NCBI GenBank assembly: GCA_002021875.1
Contig: CP018627.1
Coordinates: forward strand, 2,852,001 to 2,916,000
Reading direction: 5' to 3'
From: Streptomyces hygroscopicus
Lineage (GTDB): Bacteria; Actinomycetota; Actinomycetes; Streptomycetales; Streptomycetaceae
Length of the DNA: 64,000 nucleotides
This document shows positions 1-9,971 of the stretch, one piece after another (the first letter of the stretch is position 1; the number at the start of each line of letters is the position of its first letter). The notes under the pieces are model-generated. The model saw nothing but the letters and a program-made list of their open reading frames with translations, was not told where the DNA came from and made no database searches. The position numbers were made by a program, and so were the translations under genes.

Positions 1-348
1 GCCAGGCCGTACCAGGGCGGGCGTGACCGTGGCGAAGGCATCAGCCAGGGTGCGGCGGGTGTTCCCTGGCGTGCGGTCCCACCTTTGCTCGATGTATTCG
101 TGCGCCAGGTCATACCACGTAGTCTGCTGCTTGATGGCCCGCAACTCCGATGCCGGCAGGCCGGTACGCTGATCAAACGGCTCACCCTCGCGAGCAGCTG
201 TCATCAGCTTCGCCCGTCGGCTATCAGCAAGCGCAAACGTGATAAAGGACTCGGACTTCTCTCGCCCGTTAACCGTCCACCGAACCTGGAAAGGCTTGCC
301 CCGATCGGGACGCTCGCGTATCTCCCAGAAACGGACGTTATAACTCAT
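1..348 (-). CDS. Tyrosine recombinase (site-specific integrase), N-terminal part, runs off left edge
   Basis: The reverse strand is open for 116 codons from an ATG at 348 to the window edge, starting MSYNVRFWEIRERPDRG. It reads as the N-terminal arm-binding and core-binding part of an actinomycete integrative-element integrase: an AP2-like start (GKPFQVRWTVNGREKSESF) and then the helical segment with TWYDLAHEYIEQRW. The catalytic domain would lie to the left of the window. The ATG overlaps the stop of the excisionase-like gene in an ATGA, so the two are probably translationally coupled, as in pSAM2-type elements. The family call rests on the motif pattern and the xis partner; the catalytic R-H-R-Y residues are not visible here. 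Confidence 0.8.
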   Translation of the reverse strand, partial: MSYNVRFWEIRERPDRGKPFQVRWTVNGREKSESFITFALADSRRAKLMTAAREGEPFDQRTGLPASELRAIKQQTTWYDLAHEYIEQRWDRTPGNTRRTLADAFATVTPALVRPG

Positions 349-542
349 CGCCATCCAGGCGTATCCCTTTCACACGCCTCCCACCACGCATCCAGATCGG
401 CGCGGCGGCAGCGTAGTTCACCGTTGGGCAGCTTGATCATTCGGGGTGCCTGACCGCGCGCGCGTAGGCGATAGAAAGCCGATGGGCTCATTCGAATTGC
501 CGCTAGGACCTCGACGAGCTTGAGCGCAGGTGGACGAGCCAT
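345..542 (-). CDS. Excisionase-like helix-turn-helix protein
   Basis: This 65-aa protein is of the MerR/AlpA-like HTH_17 type used by excisionases and small phage or plasmid regulators. The helix-turn-helix with wing is seen as EVLAAIRMSPSAFYRLRARG followed by LPNGELRCRRADLDAWW. The start at 542 was preferred over the upstream ATG at 614 because GAGGAAG lies six bases before it. Its stop overlaps the integrase start (ATGA). Order and coupling suggest a xis-int pair controlling excision of an integrated element whose body extends left of the window. Confidence 0.8.
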   Translation of the reverse strand: MARPPALKLVEVLAAIRMSPSAFYRLRARGQAPRMIKLPNGELRCRRADLDAWWEACERDTPGWR

Positions 543-732
543 TGATACTTCCTCGGGGATTCCGAATTTGTCGGCCGCCCAGGCGGCAAAGCGCGACTTG
601 TACCCACTCCGCAACAGCTGATGGGCACGCGCTGTCAGTTACGGGGGCTGCTGGGCGCCGACATGAAGGGTCGTAGTGTCCGAACGGCTCCACCGCCAAG
701 CACAGCCGCTGCGAACACCCTCAATGGTCGTT

Positions 733-763
733 ACGATCGCCGGTTTGGCTAACCGGCGATCGT
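733..763. terminator. Perfect 13-bp inverted repeat
   Basis: ACGATCGCCGGTT at 733-745 is repeated in perfect reverse complement at 751-763, with a 5-base loop. It lies upstream of the excisionase gene, about 190 bp from its start. No U-run follows on either strand. It could be a factor-independent terminator, or an operator or excisionase site for the integrative element. Confidence 0.5.
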
Positions 764-810
764 GATCTATGTTGTGCGCCCCCACAGGGAAAGTCACGGA
801 CGATTGCTAG

Positions 811-1014
811 CCGACGAAGCTCAGGGCCAGCCGGTGCGATCGGAGAACGGGGCCGCGTCGTCCGTCACGAGCCCTCGAGCCCGTTGCCAATTGGGCGGTC
901 CAGATCGCGTGCAACGACGCACTCGGAAACACCGACGGCTTTTTCGATGAGGCCGAGCAGCACGACGTATCCGCCGCCGTCATGGCCGGCCTGAAGGTCG
1001 GCCCGAAATTCTGA
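811..1014 (+). pseudogene. C-terminal remnant of an unrecognised gene
   Basis: After a stop at 808-810 one forward frame stays open to the TGA at 1012-1014. Its last 45 residues look protein-like (VANWAVQIACNDALGN, then acidic and hydrophobic stretches ending LKVGPKF). There is no ATG, GTG or TTG start with a ribosome site. This is probably the tail of a gene whose front was lost when mobile DNA entered. I do not recognise the family, and chance coding cannot be excluded. Confidence 0.3.
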
Positions 1015-1058
1015 ATCCAATCACTGACCTGGTGTTTCCGGGACGTTGTACGTTGACA

Positions 1059-1092
1059 TAGCCCCAGGGGAGGTTCCAGCCCTTCGGGGCTA
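1059..1092. terminator. Hairpin, candidate terminator
   Basis: TAGCCCC (1059-1065) pairs with GGGGCTA (1086-1092) across a 20-base loop. It lies about 45 bp after the remnant that ends at 1014. No T-run follows, so this is a weak call; it could also be the end of a vanished transposon. Confidence 0.3.
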
Positions 1093-1305
1093 TTCCTCGT
1101 CTGCCGTGGGCGAATACCGCGCCGGGGGAAGGCCAACCGGAAAACGCAGTGGGCTTTCCCTCAGGACTACATGATCCCTTTCCAGTTCCAGGGTCACGGC
1201 TGTGCACGGCCACGCAGGAGTCGACATGCTACTGAACCTCTGCCTGCCTCGGGTCGCATGGACGCGTGCTGGGCTGTGCAGTTCAGGGTCTTTGAAAAGT
1301 GATCT

Positions 1306-1455
1306 CGTGTCCTGGTTCGCCAGTTGAGGCCGAATGAGTTCGAGGGGCGGTGGTAGTCGCGGGCGCCCGGCGGAGGACCGCGCGATGTTGCTGTGGCCGT
1401 CCTGACGGTGGCCGCCGATGGCGAGGTTGCGCAGGCTGGCCATGGCGCGGGGGGT
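1306..1455 (-). pseudogene. 3' remnant of an ISAs1-like transposase
   Basis: The reverse strand encodes PRAMASLRNLAIG followed by a GHSNIA motif, the usual closing segment of ISAs1/DDE transposases (M-x-S-L-R-N-L-A-I then G-H-x-N-I-A). After the GHSNIA motif the similarity continues in another frame (ARDYHRPSNSFGLN), so the tail is also frameshifted. The rest of the transposase is absent. The surrounding 1093-1685 contains no other gene I can support. Confidence 0.5.
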
Positions 1456-1685
1456 TTGGACTCTGAATTCACGGCTCCCACACATGATTCGCACTGAAAA
1501 CCTTGCGTAGCCGTGTTCATGTTCACATTTGGTACGTACCAATAGAAACGCTCATCCCATTTGACTCTCTTGCCCAGTGATTCCGCGTCCACGTAGACAG
1601 GGCGGCGGTACGACAAAACAGGACCTACGAAGCCGCACCCCCGGGGGCCACAACCGCATCGGGGCATCGGCATGAGAGGAACCAC

Positions 1686-3713
1686 ATGCGCGTATCCCGT
1701 TACCGAGAAAGACCCTCCGCGGTCTTCCGTCGCATCGCCGCAGGCATCGCCACAGCCGCTCTGCTGCTGGGCTCGGGGGTAGCAACTGCGGCAGACAGCG
1801 ATTTCACCCCCAACCCGGACCCGAGCGCGCCTCCGTCGTCGAGGCCGGCCGCCGGGCCCGAGTCGTTAGCCCAGGCCGGTAACCGACCGGTCTCGGGCAA
1901 GAATCCGTCTGCGGGTCCGACCTTCAAGCAGGACGCGAATAAGGTGTGGCAGGTCGACCGGACCATGGCCGTGCTGCGTAACACCGTCACCGACGCGGAC
2001 GGCGACAAGGCGAACCTGACCTTCGAGGTCTACTCGGTCGGCACCGACGGCAAGCCGGACAAGCAGGTCAAGATCGAAGACAACCAGTACGGCGTCAAGG
2101 TCTCACCCATGGTTGCCTCCGGGAAGCCTGCTGAGGTCACCGTGGATGCCAAGTGGCTCGCGCCTGGCAAGACCTACGCCTTCCACACCTCCGCTTACGA
2201 CGGCACCCTGTATGAGACCGACTGGTCGCCGTGGGCGACGTTCCGCATCCGCGACCGCGTGGTGGACATCAAGCTGCCGGAGCCAGACAAGGACGCTGCC
2301 GCGGTCGGCTTGGATGCCTATCAGGAGCCGCAGGAAGCGCAGCGGAAGTACGACGATCCGAACGCCAAGAGCGGTCGGCCCGCCTCGGGTGAGAACTGCT
2401 CGGACGCCGGCGACAACAAGGTCCTCTGTGCAGAGGTCGGCGAGGTCGGCGATCTGACCAAGGAGCAGCAGGCGTCCGTGGAGAATCGTCTCCGCAGCAC
2501 GCGGGATGCAGCTGATCTCGTCAAGTGGTGCAGCGATGTCTCCTCGGGCACGGACTGGTTCAAGCGCACAGAAGCCTGCATGAAGAAGGCGACGCCCATT
2601 TACGGTCGCATGTACAGCAAGTTGCCGGATGGGCAGACCATCCTGGTCGGCACTGCCACGTTCGCGTCCGTCATCCAGATCAAGCTGGACCCGCAGTCGA
2701 CCACGTTCCAGCAGGAGTGGACGCTCCTCCCGGTCGATTTCGTTGACTTCGAGGGCAAGTCATCCGAGTGGGGCCCGCTGACTGTCACTCCGAAATTCTC
2801 GTGTGAGCCGCAGTGCTCCACGAGCGGACCAATCTGGAGAGGGTTCCCGACGTGGACCACGACAGGGACAGACCTCCACCCCGCTGTCGCCACCTTCACC
2901 CACACCGCTTCGGGCACGGATACCAGTGACACGTCCACCGTGAAGATGACGTGGAACTGGTCGATCAGGACCCCCGACACGACAGCGGAACTGAACCAAG
3001 GTGAGATGGGGACATCCACGCCGGACCTGGACGTCCGCTGCGACAAGGTGGCCGATCCGGCCAAGCCTGGCTGCGTGTTCCACAAGTACAAGCCGACCTG
3101 GGTGATGAACTTCAAGAAGACCCCGGCCGCGGTAGCGCACGCGTGGCTGATCCAGTCGAAGCTGCCCAACCACCCCGGCAGCATGACCGCAGGCAAGCCG
3201 ATGAAGTACCTCCCCAAGGCGGACAAGAACCAGCACAACCGGGACCCGCAGAAGAACCGGGACGTGATCTGCCCCTCGGGCTGGGCAGCCAAGAACGGGC
3301 ATCCAAACACCACCGTTGTGACGGACATCGCCCCCAACGACACAGCTTCGTGTGACGAGTTCGCATACGCCGCCTCGTACAACAGCGGCGGCATGCCAAC
3401 GTCCATGGACGGACTGAACGAGGTCGCCAGCGGAGACGCGTGCCTGCAGAGCTATGCCACTCGCGTACAGCAAGGCGAGTGGCACCTGTACGACGACGAG
3501 CGCATAGCCGGTCCCACGTGGCAGGAAGTCTGCGGCCGCTCCAGCATGTCGAGCTGGATCAATACCACTTCGATGGCCAGCTTCTCTGGCGCCTTCGCCG
3601 CTGGGGGCAAGTACCACCTGTTGGACGCGGACGAGTACTGGGTCAAGTTCCCCGAGTTCGGGCACTGCGACGCCAGCAAGGCAACCGTGAAGTGCACCGT
3701 CCCTAAGCCGTAA
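1686..3713 (+). CDS. Secreted protein with C-terminal NucA/NucB-like nuclease domain
   Basis: This 675-aa protein begins with a Sec signal peptide (arginine-rich n-region, hydrophobic TAALLLGSGVATAA, cleavage near residue 36). A proline-rich linker and a fibronectin-like segment follow (residues about 90-190, ending DWSPWATFRIRDR), then a cysteine-containing middle. The last 150 residues match the shape of actinobacterial NucA/NucB deoxyribonuclease domains: DVICPSGW, then CDEFAYAASYNSGG and an acidic ending. Family knowledge makes it a secreted DNase or the toxin end of a secreted polymorphic-type protein; the catalytic assignment is inferred. GAGAGGA lies five bases before the ATG. A hairpin separates it from a convergent SUKH gene, a family that includes nuclease immunity proteins. 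Confidence 0.7.
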   Translation: MRVSRYRERPSAVFRRIAAGIATAALLLGSGVATAADSDFTPNPDPSAPPSSRPAAGPESLAQAGNRPVSGKNPSAGPTFKQDANKVWQVDRTMAVLRNTVTDADGDKANLTFEVYSVGTDGKPDKQVKIEDNQYGVKVSPMVASGKPAEVTVDAKWLAPGKTYAFHTSAYDGTLYETDWSPWATFRIRDRVVDIKLPEPDKDAAAVGLDAYQEPQEAQRKYDDPNAKSGRPASGENCSDAGDNKVLCAEVGEVGDLTKEQQASVENRLRSTRDAADLVKWCSDVSSGTDWFKRTEACMKKATPIYGRMYSKLPDGQTILVGTATFASVIQIKLDPQSTTFQQEWTLLPVDFVDFEGKSSEWGPLTVTPKFSCEPQCSTSGPIWRGFPTWTTTGTDLHPAVATFTHTASGTDTSDTSTVKMTWNWSIRTPDTTAELNQGEMGTSTPDLDVRCDKVADPAKPGCVFHKYKPTWVMNFKKTPAAVAHAWLIQSKLPNHPGSMTAGKPMKYLPKADKNQHNRDPQKNRDVICPSGWAAKNGHPNTTVVTDIAPNDTASCDEFAYAASYNSGGMPTSMDGLNEVASGDACLQSYATRVQQGEWHLYDDERIAGPTWQEVCGRSSMSSWINTTSMASFSGAFAAGGKYHLLDADEYWVKFPEFGHCDASKATVKCTVPKP

Positions 3714-3720
3714 ACGACTA

Positions 3721-3759
3721 GCTGGTGGTCCAGGGTCCGCGCGCTCCCGGGCCACCAGC
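3721..3759. terminator. Bidirectional terminator hairpin between convergent genes
   Basis: GCTGGTGG at 3721-3728 pairs with CCACCAGC at 3752-3759, and the stem continues inward with further G-C pairs. It starts seven bases after the nuclease gene stop and ends one base before the stop of the opposing SUKH gene, the expected place for a shared terminator. Confidence 0.65.
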
Positions 3760-3760
3760 C

Positions 3761-4396
3761 CTAACGGGGACCGTCGAGTTTGATCATCTCGTCGGGGAAC
3801 AGCCGTGGATCCCTGGGATCAATCCAGGTCAGCCCCTGGCTGCCGGTCAGTACCGGCCAGTCCTGCCTGTCGTCCCTTCCATCCGGACGGTGCAGACACC
3901 GGCCCTCCTCCAGAGCCGCAGCAATCTCCTCCAGCCAGTCCACCAGCGGCCAACCGCCCCGCCCCAACGGGTACAGATCGTCTCCACCGTCGACCGACCA
4001 GTGCCCCAGGTCACCGTAGGAGGGCTCGCCCCTCCGCGCGTCCACATACCAGCCGGACCAGGTGTCCCCGGCCGTCCGCGCGAACGGCAGAATGCCGGCC
4101 TCGCGCTCCCAGTCCCGCGTACGTATCCGGTACTCATCCACCAGTTCAGCGAGCGGCAACATCGTCATGCCGGACGGCAAAATCCCAGAACCATGGCCCT
4201 CGTCGAAACCGTCATGGATCCGATACCAGGCCGCGAGAGCCGCCGGGAAATCCACTCCTATGGCCACCTCCGCCGCTACGATGTCGGCTTCACCAGCCGG
4301 AGAGCGCAGCAAATCGGCCGAAGCAGCAGCGTGCTCACGCAGCCACGTCTCGATCCGCTCCCAGGCAGCGGCCACCCGTTGCGTATCGTCGCTCAT
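3761..4396 (-). CDS. SMI1/KNR4 (SUKH) family protein
   Basis: From the ATG at 4396 the product is 211 aa. Its core has the SUKH signature around GVDFPAALAAWYRIHDG, preceded by a helical segment (AWERIETWLREHAAASADLL) and followed by WYVDARRGEPSYGDLGHWSVDGG, LYPLGRGG and a terminal helix. The frame stays open upstream to 4702, but the extra residues are arginine-rich and unlike the family. SUKH proteins serve as immunity proteins against nuclease toxins in bacteria and also occur alone. Here the gene faces a secreted nuclease-domain gene tail to tail. Immunity is an inference, since toxin and immunity genes are usually co-directional. Confidence 0.8.
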   Translation of the reverse strand: MSDDTQRVAAAWERIETWLREHAAASADLLRSPAGEADIVAAEVAIGVDFPAALAAWYRIHDGFDEGHGSGILPSGMTMLPLAELVDEYRIRTRDWEREAGILPFARTAGDTWSGWYVDARRGEPSYGDLGHWSVDGGDDLYPLGRGGWPLVDWLEEIAAALEEGRCLHRPDGRDDRQDWPVLTGSQGLTWIDPRDPRLFPDEMIKLDGPR

Positions 4397-4610
4397 GCTG
4401 AACACCCTATCGGCCGCAGTCGGCACAACCATGACCATGGCCACGGCAGCCATCAAGACACGGCCTCGCCACGCCCACCGTCTCCGCAAAAGCAAAGTGA
4501 GCCGTACTGAGATTTGTAGAGTCCCTGATGCCCCCAGGGGGTGTTGTGAGTTGAGATCACGGGATTCATCCCTCGCTCCAGGAGGGCGCCGGCTGAGGTA
4601 GACCGGCCGC

Positions 4611-5130
4611 GTGACTTGTGGGGATCTGACCCATGCCGAGTGGGAGTTGTTCGAGTCACACCTGCCACTGGGGACGTTCGGACCGATCCCTGACCTGCGC
4701 ACCTACTTCAACGCGGCGATTTGACAGTTCCGTACCGGCAGCCCCTGGCGGGATGTACCCGGAGAGCTGCAGTGCCTGGTCGACAATCCACGGCCGGTTC
4801 GGGATGTGGGCGCGTGAGGAAGTCTTCCAGACCCTCATGGACGCGATGACCGCAGAGGCGGCGGCCCGCGACGATATCGATCTCAGCCTGGCTAGCGTGG
4901 ACTCGACCGTCGCCCGGGCGCATCAGTACGCGGGCATGAACGTCGACCCGGAGCTCATCCAAGACCTGGAGAAAGCCGCGACGGAGGACAAGGGGCGAAA
5001 CGACCCCGTAGGCGAGGAGTCCGCGAACAGGGAAGACCTCGGACGGGAACAGCGCCGCACCGTGCGCCGACGCCGCAGGACCCCACTTCGGGCCACCGAA
5101 CTGGCCCGCTCCCGGGGCGGGTCCAGCAGC
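4611..5130 (+). pseudogene. Degenerate IS5-type transposase
   Basis: From a GTG at 4611 the frame reads LTHAEWELFESHLPLG and DLRTYFNAAI, then meets an in-frame TGA at 4722-4724 before QFRTGSPWRDVPGELQ, the classical IS5 N-terminal pattern. After about 4780 the match continues in another frame (FGMWAREEVFQTLMDAM, then LASVDSTVARAHQYAGM, which carries the first DDE aspartate). The similarity decays after about 5130 (LARSRGGSSSK). At least one stop and one frameshift make it non-functional. It fills most of the space between the SUKH and WD40 genes. Confidence 0.75.
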
Positions 5131-5249
5131 AAGGGGGTATGCGGCGGTGGGCCTCACTGTCCAGCTCACAGATCCAGGACAACCGGCGACGCAGAGCGTC
5201 GCTCTTGGGAAGCTGGCGTGCAGGGGCACTGCGTTGCGCATGGTCTCCG

Positions 5250-6824
5250 TCAAATGCCAGGAACGGCCGAGTCGTCGACGAAGGTGTAGAGGTACAGCCC
5301 CTTGTCCCCGCCGACCGCGAGGGCAGTGCCGTCTGGTAGCCATGCGCATGAGTTCAACGGCGCGTCGGTACGCATCATCGTCACCCGGTTCCCATCCGCC
5401 AGTCGCCAGATCCTGATCGTGCCGTAGTTGCTGCCGGTGGCGATCAACTTGCTGTCGGGAGAGATCGCCACGGTGGCGATCCGACTGGTGTGGCCGGTGA
5501 GGGTTGCGATGTCGGCGGTCGTGGTCGCGTGCCTGATTCGCACCGTGCCATCCGCGCTGCCGGTGGCGATCAACTTGCTGTCGGGGGAGATCGCCACGGT
5601 GGTGATCGGACTGGTGTGGCCGGTGAGGGTTGCGGTGACGGCGGTCGCATCCCTGTCCCAGATGCGGACCGTGCCGTCATCGCTGCCGGCTGCGAGCCAG
5701 GTGCCGTCTGGGGAGATCGTCACTGCGGTTATCCGGCCGAAGTGCGTGAGGGACCTGTCGGTAGCGCTGCCCGCGTCCCAGATCCGCAGAGTGCTGTCGT
5801 TGCTGCCGATCGCGAGCCAGGTGCCGTCGGGAGAGGCCGCCAGGGCGGTAATCCGGCTGGTGCAGCCGGTGAGGGTGTCGGTGATCGCGGCCGTGGGGTT
5901 CCAGATCCGTACAGTGCCGTCGTCGTTGCCGATAGCCAGGCAACTGCCCCCGGCTGAGATCGCCACCGCATGCATCGGGCTTGCGTGTCTGGGAACCGCC
6001 GTGATGGCGGCGGTCACCGGGTCCCAGATCCGGACCGAGCCATCATGCCCGATGGTGGCGATCCAAGTGCCATCGGAAGAGACCGCCACCCCCGTCACCG
6101 CGCCGCTGCGGCCGGACGGATTGTCGACGAAAGGAGCGTCCGTGGTGGCCGCGATGTCCCACATCCTGGCTGTGTGGTCGTTGCTGGTGGTCGCGAGCCA
6201 GGTGCCGTCGGGAGCAATCGACAGGGCGGTGATCCGGCTGGTGTGGCCGGTGAGGGTGTGTGTGGTTGTGGAGGTCGCAACGTCCCAGATGCGAACTGTG
6301 GCGTCGTCGCTGCCGGTGGCGAGCCAGGTACCGTCTGGGGAAATCGCCACAGCAGTCACCCTGCCGGAGTGCCTGAGGACGGCGATGGTGGCTGCAGTCG
6401 CAACGTCCCAGACGCGGACCGTCTGATCCTCGCTGCCGGTGGCGAGCCAGACGCCGTCCCGGGATATAGCCACGGTGGTCACCCGACCGGAGTGCCTGAG
6501 GACGGCGATGGTGGCTGCGGTCGCAACGTCCCAGATGCGGACCGTCTGATCCTGGCTGCCGGTGGCGAGCCAGACGCCGTCCGGGGAAATCGCCACGGTG
6601 GTCACCCGACCGGAGTGCCCGAGGACGGCCATGGTAGTGGAGGTCATGGGGTTCCAGACCCGGACTGTGGCGTCGTCGCTGCCGGTGGCAAGCCAGGTAC
6701 CGTCTGGGGAAATCGCCACAGCAGTCACCCTGCCGGAGTGCCTGAGGACGGCGATGGTGGCTGCAGTCGCAACGTCCCAGACGCGGACCGTCTGATCCTC
6801 GCTGCCGGTGGCGAGCCAGACGCC
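5250..6824 (-). pseudogene. WD40 repeat protein, 5' end removed by an insertion sequence
   Basis: The reverse frame is open for 525 codons and consists almost wholly of WD40 blades of about 42 residues (for example VAISPDGTWLATGSDD, TVRIWDVATAATIAVLRHSG), roughly a dozen copies. The end, WLPDGTALAVGGDKGLYLYTF, looks like a native C-terminus. The frame runs right up to 6824, where the insertion sequence at 6825-8035 begins; in-frame TGA inside the IS end shows the fusion is not translatable from upstream. GTG at 6728 could start a shortened protein. Full-length relatives usually carry an N-terminal protease, kinase, TIR or STAND NTPase module before the propeller. That part is absent on the other side of the IS, so the insertion was accompanied by a deletion. 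Confidence 0.8.
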
Positions 6825-8035
<1,211 letters not shown>

Positions 8036-8129
8036 GGGCACGCTGTTGGGCGACGCACGGCACGACACGGGTCACGTCCGGGGGTCTGGGCCTCCGGCTC
8101 CGGAATCCTGTTTCGGGTGCCGGTTGGGG

Positions 8130-8897
8130 TCAGATACCTGGTCCGGTGAGGTAGGTGTAGCCGCCGGGCAGGCTGTAGCTGCCACCGGGGGCCTTAACGA
8201 TGACGTCAGCTGCGCCTGCTGCGTTCGGCGGTGCGACAGCGGCGATCTCGGTGTCGGAGACGACCGTGAACGGAGCGCTTGGCCCACCGGCTTCGATGGC
8301 GTTGGGGCCGATGACTACCTGCTCGGTCGCACTCAGTTCGGTGCCGGTGATGGTGACGACCGTGCCGCCCGGCGACGGCCCTGAGGCGGGATCGAGGGCG
8401 GTGATTGTCGGGTTGGCGAAGTAGCTGTAGCTGATGCCGTCGGCGCTGCCGCCTGCGGTGACCACGGTGATCGGAACGGTGCCGACACCGCTTGCCGTGG
8501 GTACCGTGACGGTGATCTCGCTGTCGCTGACGCTGGTGATCGTGCCCGCGTTGGACCCGAAGTCCACGGCACTGGCAGTTGCCAGGTTCAGGCCGGTGAT
8601 GGTGACGGTGTTTCCGCCGTTGAACTGTCCCGCGTCGGGGCTGACGGAGACGACCAACGGCGGGGCCGTGTAGAAGAACGGTTCTGGGTTGCTGGTGCCG
8701 CCGGAGGTCGTGACCGTCACAGCCACCGTCCCCGTTCCCGAAGGTGAAACGGCGGTGAGCTGGGTGGGAGAGACGTTGGTGACGTTGGTGGCGGACTTGG
8801 AGCCGAAGTTCACTGCGGTTGCCCCGCCGAGGTTCGTGCCCGTGATGGTCACTGTGGTGCCACCAGCGGTGGTGCCCTGATCAGGAGAGACTGGCAT
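8130..8897 (-). CDS. IPT/TIG-domain repeat protein
   Basis: The 255-aa protein is built of three immunoglobulin-like IPT/TIG repeats. Each opens with a GTTVTITGTNL-type strand and closes with a PxxxxG-type loop (residues about 1-80, 80-165 and 165-250). The start at 8897 (MPVSPDQG) was chosen because GAGGAA lies six bases upstream; the longer frame to 9122 has no family character. There is no signal peptide or anchor, which is odd for a domain usually found in surface or secreted proteins. It sits just past the insertion sequence. Function is unknown; structural or adhesive roles are typical of the fold. Confidence 0.75.
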   Translation of the reverse strand: MPVSPDQGTTAGGTTVTITGTNLGGATAVNFGSKSATNVTNVSPTQLTAVSPSGTGTVAVTVTTSGGTSNPEPFFYTAPPLVVSVSPDAGQFNGGNTVTITGLNLATASAVDFGSNAGTITSVSDSEITVTVPTASGVGTVPITVVTAGGSADGISYSYFANPTITALDPASGPSPGGTVVTITGTELSATEQVVIGPNAIEAGGPSAPFTVVSDTEIAAVAPPNAAGAADVIVKAPGGSYSLPGGYTYLTGPGI

Positions 8898-9204
8898 GGC
8901 ATTCCTCACGCAACGTAGACGTTGTGCGAGCCGTTGCATCTCCTCCACGCAGGATGCGTGTTGCGACATCGCTGACGCGGAAGTCACCAGGCAACGTGAG
9001 CGGAGCCCCGCACACGCCGATGGCAGCGCACCCTTCGAGGAGGGATGGGCGGCCCACCGGTTCAGTGGTATCAGTAACCCATCCCAGCTGATTGCATGAC
9101 AAGGTAGCTGACGCCTCGTCACCCATTCGGCCGAGCGCGCGAATCCCTCGCCCTTACCGAGCGGATATCAAGGACCTGGGGCGCCGCCGTTTCCAGCAAT
9201 TTGG

Positions 9205-9444
9205 TCAGATTTCCCGTATGACGGGTTTCGCGGACATGTCTTCGCGGTGCTTGCGCATTTCCCGGTACAGCGTGGAGCGGCTGACGCCGAGTTCGGCGGC
9301 AACCTGCTCGGGGATCGCGCCGTCCTTGATCCGCTGCGCGGCCCCGGTGCGCTTGTCGACGTAGATGTATTCCTCGGCGACTCCGACGGCGCGCATCGCG
9401 TCGATCTGCCGGGCGAGGTCCTGCGCGGTGGTGCTGACTCTGCA
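9205..9444 (-). pseudogene. Serine recombinase (resolvase/invertase) with internal deletion
   Basis: The reverse frame reads CRVSTTAQDLARQIDAMRAVGVAEEYIYVDKRTGA, the N-terminal region of Pin/Tn3-type serine recombinases. A stop (TAG, 9445-9447) replaces the expected Tyr-Ala before it. The sequence then passes straight to the C-terminal helix-turn-helix (IPEQVAAELGVSRSTLYREM). The catalytic middle of about 100 residues is missing. It could not catalyse recombination; translation from the ATG at 9396 would give a 63-aa DNA-binding peptide. Confidence 0.75.
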
Positions 9445-9971
9445 CTACGCGAGATCCATACAGGCCACCGTCCCACAACTTGACAATATGACCCGGCTTC
9501 TGACACTCCGTTGTGACACTAGCTTTTGGCACAGGCTGACCTGCGGGGACGTGATCACCGTGCGGCCACCGCAGCCCTGTGTCATATCCATGCATGTGAG
9601 ACCGGCGAAGGCGGCACACTCCGGCCTCGTCTCCAGGTGATCTCGACCACTGCCCGAACGAGTGTCAAGTCATGTGACACCAAACTGCACTCTCTGCATG
9701 GTTCCTACTCGACCCCCGACACCCCGGGACGCCGAGCCCTGGTGTACCAGCGAGCGACAACATGTCCCGGGACGAGCGGTGAACGGAACAACTTCACCCG
9801 GGACAGCGACAAGATGACGAAGGACGGGACATCGTCGGCCACCGGCCCCGGGAGGCGAGGAAACGCCTGATGACCTGCCCGAAGGTGACTGCGGACTTCG
9901 TGAATTGAAACCGCCAAGGGCGTGGGGCACGATCACGAAGCGAGCAGGCCGAGGCAAAGGAGAACGCCAGG
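9445..9971. other. Intergenic stretch, no supported gene
   Basis: Both strands contain open frames, but none shows a ribosome site with family-like sequence. The segment separates the recombinase remnant from the zinc-ribbon-like gene. I see no convincing promoter, repeat or RNA gene in it. Confidence 0.4.

Noticed and set aside
2600..3755. Long open frames on the reverse strand opposite the secreted nuclease gene
   Set aside because: They are shadows produced by high GC in a real forward gene; they lack ribosome sites and have Val/Arg/Gly-rich composition without motifs.
3761..4702. A longer SUKH protein starting at 4702
   Set aside because: The extra 102 residues are Arg-rich, overlap the IS5 remnant and are absent from the family.
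5250..6824. Regularly repeated DNA that might be a CRISPR or satellite array
   Set aside because: The period is about 126 bp (42 codons) and the translated units are WD40 blades, so it is coding repetition.
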